From contig DGEE01000138.1 of assembly GCA_002385815.1 (NCBI GenBank), positions 1 to 11,050 on the forward strand: a DNA stretch of 11,050 nucleotides, read 5' to 3'. A program made the translations under genes and the position numbers. Positions 6,491 through 11,050 of this stretch are shown here, piece after piece. Position 1 is the stretch's first letter; every line of letters starts with the position of its first letter. Below the pieces are notes generated by a model. The model was not told the origin of the DNA and made no database searches. It saw only the letters and a program-made list of their open reading frames with translations. The stretch comes from Hungateiclostridiaceae bacterium UBA3934 (GTDB lineage Bacteria; Bacillota; Clostridia; Acetivibrionales; DTU013).

Positions 6491-6547
6491 TTCCATACCG
6501 CCGGAAAGGTGTCGGTGGACATATCAGCGGAATATCACTCTTGTCTG

Positions 6548-7219
6548 CTAAAAATAGAAAAAAAGCTGCTCCGATGTGTTTTTCAAATCGAATTCAAAAT
6601 CAGAGACAAGCAATTTATCATATGAATCTGCTTTCAGGAACGGATTGTGCGGGATGTCAGACTTGCTGATCCAACCCAGCTTGTTGTAAGCATGCCAGGT
6701 CCCCTGCCTGATTATCATTTCCTGGATATATGCCAGACGCGGTCCCATATTGCAAAGGTAGAGGCCGCAGCTATATGGGCGCATCGTATACCGGGTGCAC
6801 AGGCCGTCTTTCAGGAAGCAGCACTCACCGGAAGCCTGCCTGGCAAGGATCAGCGGCTCTGCGTTATTGTATTCGAACAGCAGCGTGGCCTCCAGTTCAG
6901 ATATATTTGTCCATTCGCACATTTCCCTGATGGCCTTCCTGCGGAAATCCATGTCCGGCTTGTCCGGCAGTATCAGTATAGAACCGACAGCCTGTCCGGG
7001 ATCCGTGTCCGGTATGCCAGGCAATACCGCGAGATCGAGACCAAGTACCGGTATGTCATCACTGCAGCATTCGCCACAGCCCTTGCATTCACCGGTCCTG
7101 AGATCCGGGGCTGCTGCCCTGAACGACTCCAGTTCCGCTGCCAGGTCGGCCAGTGTAGTACCGGCATCGTACTCCATGAGTTCTATTTCATTATTTTCTG
7201 TGATATGGAATCCCACCAT
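6548..7219 (-). CDS. YkgJ-family protein with CxxCxxCC metal-binding cluster
   Basis: The 223-residue product has the family signature CKGCGECC (45-52) followed by Cys101, Cys133-Cys134, Cys141, Cys151 and Cys156. The stretch CCFLKDGLCTRYTMRPYSCG is typical of the second half of the domain, annotated as a putative zinc- or iron-chelating domain (PF03692). Function is unknown for most members. There is no signal peptide or membrane segment, so it is probably cytoplasmic. ATG 7219 is preferred over an in-frame GTG at 7228: AAGGAAGGG (7228-7236) lies 8 bases before the ATG and would overlap the GTG. It runs against its neighbours, converging on the glycosidase gene and diverging from the SLH gene. 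Nothing in the sequence links it to either. Confidence 0.8.
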   Translation of the reverse strand: MVGFHITENNEIELMEYDAGTTLADLAAELESFRAAAPDLRTGECKGCGECCSDDIPVLGLDLAVLPGIPDTDPGQAVGSILILPDKPDMDFRRKAIREMCEWTNISELEATLLFEYNNAEPLILARQASGECCFLKDGLCTRYTMRPYSCGLYLCNMGPRLAYIQEMIIRQGTWHAYNKLGWISKSDIPHNPFLKADSYDKLLVSDFEFDLKNTSEQLFFYF

Positions 7220-7236
7220 AAGCGCCACCCTTCCTT

Positions 7237-7266
7237 AGTATATCAGATTGCAGCATAGCCGCTCAA
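7237..7266 (-). promoter_or_regulatory. Possible sigma-A-like promoter for the YkgJ-family gene
   Basis: On the minus strand TTGAGC (7261-7266) lies 18 bases before TATACT (7237-7242), matching 4 of 6 and 5 of 6 consensus bases. The start of transcription would fall near 7230, leaving only about 11 bases before ATG 7219 and cutting into the SD. That short leader is a reason for doubt. Confidence 0.3.
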
Positions 7267-7392
7267 CAAGTGGAAGCGGAGTTTTGCGTCGAAGTTATCA
7301 AAGGGGCGGAACATTTATCCAGTATGTTCAGTCTAATACATGATACCGCTTCCAGCGGTACTGTGACGGAACAACAGACCGTCGGGGCACTT

Positions 7393-7435
7393 CCGGTGAA
7401 AGGAAATTTTTCTGTAAAGGAAGGATTTTCACCGG
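7393..7435 (+). promoter_or_regulatory. Inverted repeat upstream of the SLH gene
   Basis: CCGGTGAAA (7393-7401) and TTTCACCGG (7427-7435) form a perfect 9-base inverted repeat with 25 bases between them. The space also holds AAAGGAA as a direct repeat (7399-7405 and 7417-7423). It ends 37 bases before the start codon, so it could be an operator or a leader hairpin. A smaller hairpin TACCGC/GCGGTA lies upstream (7344-7360). Confidence 0.35.
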
Positions 7436-7472
7436 GCCGGGGTGTCATAATGCTAAGAAAGGGTGGGAATAA

Positions 7473-9641
7473 ATGAAGAGAAAAGTTGCGCTCCTATTAT
7501 CGTTGATTTTCATGCTCACGATGGTGCTGCCTCTGCAAAGCTATGCTGCAGAGATGGACAGAGAGCTTGAAAACGCCATCAGAACAGCAAAGTCGAAGTT
7601 CACTATACCTGAGGACTACAAGTTTACCTCAAGTATTTACACCTCACAGTCGAAAAAGATATACGAACTGCAATGGCGCAGTCGGGATACCATCGATGGG
7701 GTGAACATAAATGTATCTGTGGACGGGAACGGAACTATTTTGTACTACTACAGGTATTCATCGGAAGACTACAGGCGGGAGAGGAGACTGCCCGAGCTGA
7801 GCAGGGAGGAGGCCAAAGTCAGGGCTGACGAATACATAGAGCATATTGCACCGGGGCTACTGCAGGATTTGAAGTATCAGGAGGAATACCAGGACAATGT
7901 AATGGATATAAACTATTACCTGAGATATTACAGGGTCGAAAATGGTGTACCATACTACAATGACGGTGTATCTATAGGTATAAACAGAGATACGGGTGAA
8001 TTGCAGAGCTATTCACTGAACTGGACAGAGGACCTGGAATTCCCTTCGCCGGAGGGTGCCATATCGCTTGAGGAAGCAGAGAAAGCTTACATGGATGAAC
8101 TGGGACTCAGGCTGATATATAGCTTTACCAGGGATGATGACGTGCTCAGGGCATTCCCTCTGTATACCACTATTTATGATAATATGGATTTTGTCATCGA
8201 TGCTTTATCAGGCAGGAAATTGCGGCTGGAATACAGCATATATGGCTATGCAGCAGGTGATGCCGATTTTATTGCAGAAGAGAAGCAAGCGCCTACGATG
8301 GCAGCAGGAGAAAGTATCAGGCTGAGTCCTGAGGAACTGAAAGCCATACAGGAAGCAGCTAAGCTCATCAGTCTTGAGGAAGCGGAAAGACTGGTACGCA
8401 GCTCAGAATTCCTGGGGATACCTGATGAGTATGAAATGCAGAACTATTATCTGTACACCAGTTGGCCTGACAACAGGGAATATATATGGTCATTGCGGTT
8501 CAACAAACCTTCGGAGGATGACAGAATCAGGTCTGACTATGTCAATGTCTCAATAAACGCAAAATCAAAGGAAATAACGAGCTTTTACAGCTACAAGAAT
8601 CAGCAGGACGCCGGACAGAAACAGCCCATAAAGGATCTGGCCGGTGCAAAGGAAGACGTTAATGCTTTTCTCAGGAAATACTATCCGAAGTATTTTGAGC
8701 AGCTGGAATACAACTGGATGATCGAAGAATACATGGATGACGCTGCGGCAAAGGAAGACAGCTACTATATCACATATACAAGGCTCGTTGACGGCGTTCC
8801 CTTCCCCGAGAACGGTGTGTCCATCAGCTATGACAATCTGAATGGGGAGATAAACAGCTTCAGTCTTGACTGGTTTGACATGGAATTCCCGTCTGTCAAA
8901 AATGTAATCAGTCGGGACGATGCTCACAAAATACTGTTCGACAAGATCGGTCTTTTAATGGAGTACAGATACGGCGCAGGGCCTGTGATCCCGCTGATGG
9001 CAGCAGAGGACCAGAAACAGGCCAGGGCCGCTTTGGTCTATTCGCTTTCGCCTGACAAGCCGCTATATATAGATGCAAACAACGGGAACATCGTATACAG
9101 AGACGGGAGCGAATATGTTGAGCCCAAAAAGGTCAGCTACAAGGATATCGAAGGACACTTTGCCCAGAAACAGATAAGCGTACTGGCCGATTTCGGCATC
9201 TATCTCGATGGTGATGAGTTCAGGCCCAATGATGCAATTACCCAGAAGGACTTCCTGACATTGCTTTCGAGGACACTGAGCTACTATGGGCCGATCATAA
9301 CTGGAAGCAGCTCACAGAAGGAGATTGATGAGTTTTATGCTTATCTTGTCAGGGAAGGCATCATCAGGGAATCAGAAATAGCACCTGACAGCACTGTTGC
9401 CAGGGAAGAAGCAGTCAAGTACATAATCAGGGCCCTGAAATATGATAAGGTGGCAGAAATCAGAGGTATATTCAATATAAACTTCATGGACGGTGACAGC
9501 ATCAGTCCGGAACTGTACGGTTATGTGGCAATAGCTTCAGGCCTTGGGATAGTTAACGGGAACGGAGCCAACTTCATGCCGAAGAAAAACACCACCAGGG
9601 GAGAAGCTGCTGTCATGATCTACAACTACCTGCGGCTGTAG
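7473..9641 (+). CDS. Secreted protein with two YcdB/YcdC-like modules and three SLH repeats
   Basis: The 722-residue product starts with a signal peptide (about 1-26, cleavage likely after QSYAA). Two related modules follow at about 30-270 and 300-545. Each has an alpha/beta part and the family motif, DGVSIGINRDTGELQSYSLN near 164-183 and NGVSISYDNLNGEINSFSLD near 447-466, then a similar FPS...I(S) segment (190-198 and 472-480). The motif resembles YcdB/YcdC domains, which are related to PepSY domains. Three SLH repeats end the protein (about 554-602, 615-655, 668-722) and should tether it to pyruvylated wall polymer. ATG 7473 has AAGGGTGG upstream. The function is unknown; a surface inhibitor, protease-regulating or wall-binding role is inference. 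It is monocistronic, followed by a terminator. Confidence 0.85.
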   Translation: MKRKVALLLSLIFMLTMVLPLQSYAAEMDRELENAIRTAKSKFTIPEDYKFTSSIYTSQSKKIYELQWRSRDTIDGVNINVSVDGNGTILYYYRYSSEDYRRERRLPELSREEAKVRADEYIEHIAPGLLQDLKYQEEYQDNVMDINYYLRYYRVENGVPYYNDGVSIGINRDTGELQSYSLNWTEDLEFPSPEGAISLEEAEKAYMDELGLRLIYSFTRDDDVLRAFPLYTTIYDNMDFVIDALSGRKLRLEYSIYGYAAGDADFIAEEKQAPTMAAGESIRLSPEELKAIQEAAKLISLEEAERLVRSSEFLGIPDEYEMQNYYLYTSWPDNREYIWSLRFNKPSEDDRIRSDYVNVSINAKSKEITSFYSYKNQQDAGQKQPIKDLAGAKEDVNAFLRKYYPKYFEQLEYNWMIEEYMDDAAAKEDSYYITYTRLVDGVPFPENGVSISYDNLNGEINSFSLDWFDMEFPSVKNVISRDDAHKILFDKIGLLMEYRYGAGPVIPLMAAEDQKQARAALVYSLSPDKPLYIDANNGNIVYRDGSEYVEPKKVSYKDIEGHFAQKQISVLADFGIYLDGDEFRPNDAITQKDFLTLLSRTLSYYGPIITGSSSQKEIDEFYAYLVREGIIRESEIAPDSTVAREEAVKYIIRALKYDKVAEIRGIFNINFMDGDSISPELYGYVAIASGLGIVNGNGANFMPKKNTTRGEAAVMIYNYLRL

Positions 9642-9728
9642 ACACTGCACACAGGCATGAAGACTGCACTTTTGGCACTCTGCTGCACATATGCAGCTGA
9701 GTCCGTAAATACGATATGCAAATGACAG

Positions 9729-9764
9729 GGACGCTGAGCCGGATCATCCGGACAGCGTCCTTTT
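9729..9764 (+). terminator. Rho-independent terminator after the SLH gene
   Basis: GGACGCTG (9729-9736) pairs with CAGCGTCC (9753-9760); CCGGA (9739-9743) and TCCGG (9747-9751) form an inner stem. TTTT follows (9761-9764). It lies about 90 bases after the SLH gene stop. Confidence 0.75.
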
Positions 9765-9795
9765 CAGTACCTGCTGCGTGTTCTTTTATTGCTCT

Positions 9796-9818
9796 TCCGG
9801 CTCTGCCGGAGTCCTTTT
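9796..9818. terminator. Second short hairpin between convergent genes
   Basis: TCCGGC (9796-9801) pairs with GCCGGA (9805-9810) around TCT, with TTTT at 9815-9818 on the plus side. It may back up the upstream terminator. On the minus strand it is the only hairpin with a stem of 6 or more near the end of yabG, but it has no T-run there. Confidence 0.35.
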
Positions 9819-9866
9819 GTATTAAAACCTTTCAGACCCGATTTCTTCGAAGAATTTCCACAGGTA

Positions 9867-10694
9867 TTATCTCCGGCTCTGCACCACATAGTGGCCCCTG
9901 GTCCTGATCCCACCGATGCCCTTCAAGCCTGACTGGGTCAATCTGGCTATCTTTTCCGGGGTGACGAATACCCGGGAATCGGTCAGCGCCACCCTGTCAC
10001 CGACCTTTGCCGGATCCAGTGCATGTATCAGTATCCTTCCGGGAGAGCTGGCAAAATTCGCACCAGCATCCATGATACCTTCAAAGAAGGATTGGCATGC
10101 TCCGGAGAAGACACAAAGCTTGTCAGGATTTGGCTCGAATTTTCTGGCCTCCTGTACCGAGCGTATGAAATATTGTGAATGTCTGTAGCTGTCCGGTGAT
10201 TTGATGTTGAGAGAGTTCTTTTTCAGACCGTCATGACCGGTGACTACCAGCACATCTGCCCCGGTGCTTTTTAGTAAAGACCGTATGCTGCCAGGCTGTT
10301 CGCTTTCAGGGATCACTTTGCCGTAAGCTTTTATTCTGGCATCCCGGTAATAATTCATGCACATCTCGAGGAAGTCGGGGCTCGAATCTATATGAAGGAT
10401 CGTACCAGGTTTTCCCCTCGGGCGGACAGACGTCCTGATCTGTTTGCTGCGGGAGCAAGAAAAATGGTGGATGCCATCCTGCGAGACCCTGCTTTGGAGC
10501 TCTTTCAGTACATCATCCTGTTTCCTGCGCTGCAGGTCATATTCATCGGAATCCGCCATTATCCTGTAGATCAGACCTCTCAATACATATATTTTTCTGC
10601 CGTTTCTGCCGATCGATATATCTGATATCCTGAAGTTGATATCGCCGCCATATGATTTTCTGGCAACGTAATCCCCGATCCTGAACGTATCCAT
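9867..10694 (-). CDS. yabG: Sporulation-specific cysteine protease YabG
   Basis: YabG is a mother-cell protease that processes spore coat and cortex-related proteins late in sporulation. The 275-residue product shows the family start, FRIGDYVARKSYGGDINFRI, a strand-rich first part, and the conserved core DVLVVTGHDG (147-156), then KSPDSYRHSQYFIRSVQEAR (165-184), CVFSGACQSFFE (194-205), and a C-terminal segment with GIGGIRTRGHY (259-269). His154-Asp155 and Cys200 are the best catalytic candidates; this is inference from their setting. ATG 10694 is preferred over an in-frame TTG at 10709 because AAGGGTGG lies just before it. A CATATTAT box (10730-10737, minus strand) resembles a sporulation sigma -10, but I found no matching -35. 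Length is near the usual 280-290. Confidence 0.92.
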   Translation of the reverse strand: MDTFRIGDYVARKSYGGDINFRISDISIGRNGRKIYVLRGLIYRIMADSDEYDLQRRKQDDVLKELQSRVSQDGIHHFSCSRSKQIRTSVRPRGKPGTILHIDSSPDFLEMCMNYYRDARIKAYGKVIPESEQPGSIRSLLKSTGADVLVVTGHDGLKKNSLNIKSPDSYRHSQYFIRSVQEARKFEPNPDKLCVFSGACQSFFEGIMDAGANFASSPGRILIHALDPAKVGDRVALTDSRVFVTPEKIARLTQSGLKGIGGIRTRGHYVVQSRR

Positions 10695-10797
10695 ATAACC
10701 ACCCTTCAATTTACATAAGTCAATACTACATAATATGAAGGCTGTGATATGTTGGGAACTTAAACAGATGAAATTTATACAGGGGATAAAAGGGCAT

Positions 10798-10825
10798 AAA
10801 AAAGAGAGATCCGGAGGATCTCTCT
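10798..10825 (-). terminator. Rho-independent terminator of the cytidylate-kinase-like gene
   Basis: On the minus strand AGAGAGATCC (10825-10816) pairs with GGATCTCTCT (10812-10803) around a 3-base loop and runs into T residues (10803-10798). It lies 31 bases after the stop of the minus-strand gene and about 100 bases before yabG, so the two are separate transcripts. Confidence 0.9.
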
Positions 10826-10856
10826 GAGCGTCATATATGACTGCCAGAGATAAGCC

Positions 10857-11050
10857 TTATTCCTGTCTGACAGCAGCCATTATTTTTTCTGCCACCTGTT
10901 CCGGAGTGATCGATGTGGTATCAATAATCAAATCATAATTGCTCATGTCTGAACAGTCGACACCGTATTTTGTGATGTATCTCAGATTTTCGCATTTTTT
11001 TCTTGCGATGAGGCTTTCTTTGGCATCTTCGATACTCGAGTATGTTTCGA
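10857..11050 (-). CDS. C-terminal end of a cytidylate-kinase-like protein, 5' part outside the window
   Basis: Reading the minus strand from 11048, 63 residues lead to a TAA stop at 10857-10859. The end contains RKKCENLRYITKYGVDCSD, then NYDLIIDTTSITPEQVAEKI. This pattern of an Arg-rich helix, a YGVD turn, a YDLIIDT strand and a final helix is typical of the C-terminus of the cytidylate kinase-like (AAA-type, Cytidylate_kin2) family, which phosphorylates CMP or dCMP. The P-loop would lie beyond the window, so catalytic competence cannot be judged. A strong terminator follows. Confidence 0.62.
   Translation of the reverse strand, partial: ETYSSIEDAKESLIARKKCENLRYITKYGVDCSDMSNYDLIIDTTSITPEQVAEKIMAAVRQE

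Noticed and set aside
6491..6547. A bidirectional terminator between the convergent glycosidase and YkgJ-family genes
   Set aside because: Only a 5-base CCGCC/GGTGG pairing with a wobble is present and no T-run follows on either strand.
6647..7258. 203-codon plus-strand frame opposite the YkgJ-family gene
   Set aside because: The minus strand carries a recognisable CxxCxxCC protein with a good SD; the plus frame has no motif.
7270..7476. 68-codon plus-strand frame from GTG that ends in an ATGA overlap with the SLH gene
   Set aside because: No SD precedes GTG 7270 or the in-frame ATG 7324, the product matches nothing I know, and the frame covers the region with the inverted repeat. The overlap is the only point in favour.
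9843..9854. Palindrome TTCTTCGAAGAA just after yabG
   Set aside because: Short, with no loop or T-run; it can be a chance palindrome, and no binding protein is known to me for it.

Overview
The window looks like chromosome from a Gram-positive, endospore-forming, flagellated bacterium of the Clostridia. The evidence is a set of sporulation genes (spoIIQ-like, spoIIID, yabG), an MreB/Mbl filament gene, Gram-positive flagellar rod genes, an S-layer-homology (SLH) protein, TTG and GTG start codons behind strong Shine-Dalgarno (SD) sites, and frequent AGG and ATA codons. I cannot name the genus. The order spoIIQ - spoIIID - mbl - flgF - flgG matches the B. subtilis block spoIIQ - spoIIID - mbl - flhO - flhP, so the left half is an old conserved neighbourhood, not an accessory island.

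Layout. 1-819: 3' part of an M23-family SpoIIQ-like gene, then a strong terminator (882-938). 939-1229: a gene-free leader with a possible sigma-E promoter and several competing inverted repeats. 1230-1493: spoIIID. 1494-1811: a gene-free stretch dominated by a ~100-bp nested palindrome (1501-1599). 1812-2840: mbl/mreB. 2841-3129: two hairpins, then a good sigma-D/sigma-28 promoter. 3130-4724: flgF and flgG. 4798-4826: a sigma-A-type promoter. 4846-6490: a FlgJ-type rod-binding protein overlapping a membrane-anchored NAGPA-family phosphodiester glycosidase gene. 6548-7219 (minus): a YkgJ-type cysteine-cluster protein. 7473-9641: a secreted protein with two YcdB/YcdC-like modules and three SLH repeats. 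9867-10694 (minus): yabG. 10857-11050 (minus): the C-terminal end of a cytidylate-kinase-like protein, followed by a terminator.

How the genes fit together. SpoIIQ acts in the engulfment channel between forespore and mother cell. SpoIIID is the mother-cell transcription factor made after sigma-E activation. YabG is a late spore-coat protease. Mbl guides lateral wall synthesis. FlgF, FlgG and FlgJ build the flagellar rod through the wall. The NAGPA-like enzyme and the SLH protein act outside the membrane, probably on or in the envelope. The theme is cell envelope, sporulation and motility.

I see no defence system, prophage, CRISPR array, transposase, rRNA or tRNA, and no convincing undescribed multi-gene system. 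The least explained items are the nested palindrome after spoIIID, the structured leader before spoIIID, the coupling of flgJ to a phosphodiester glycosidase gene, and the inverted repeat in front of the SLH gene.
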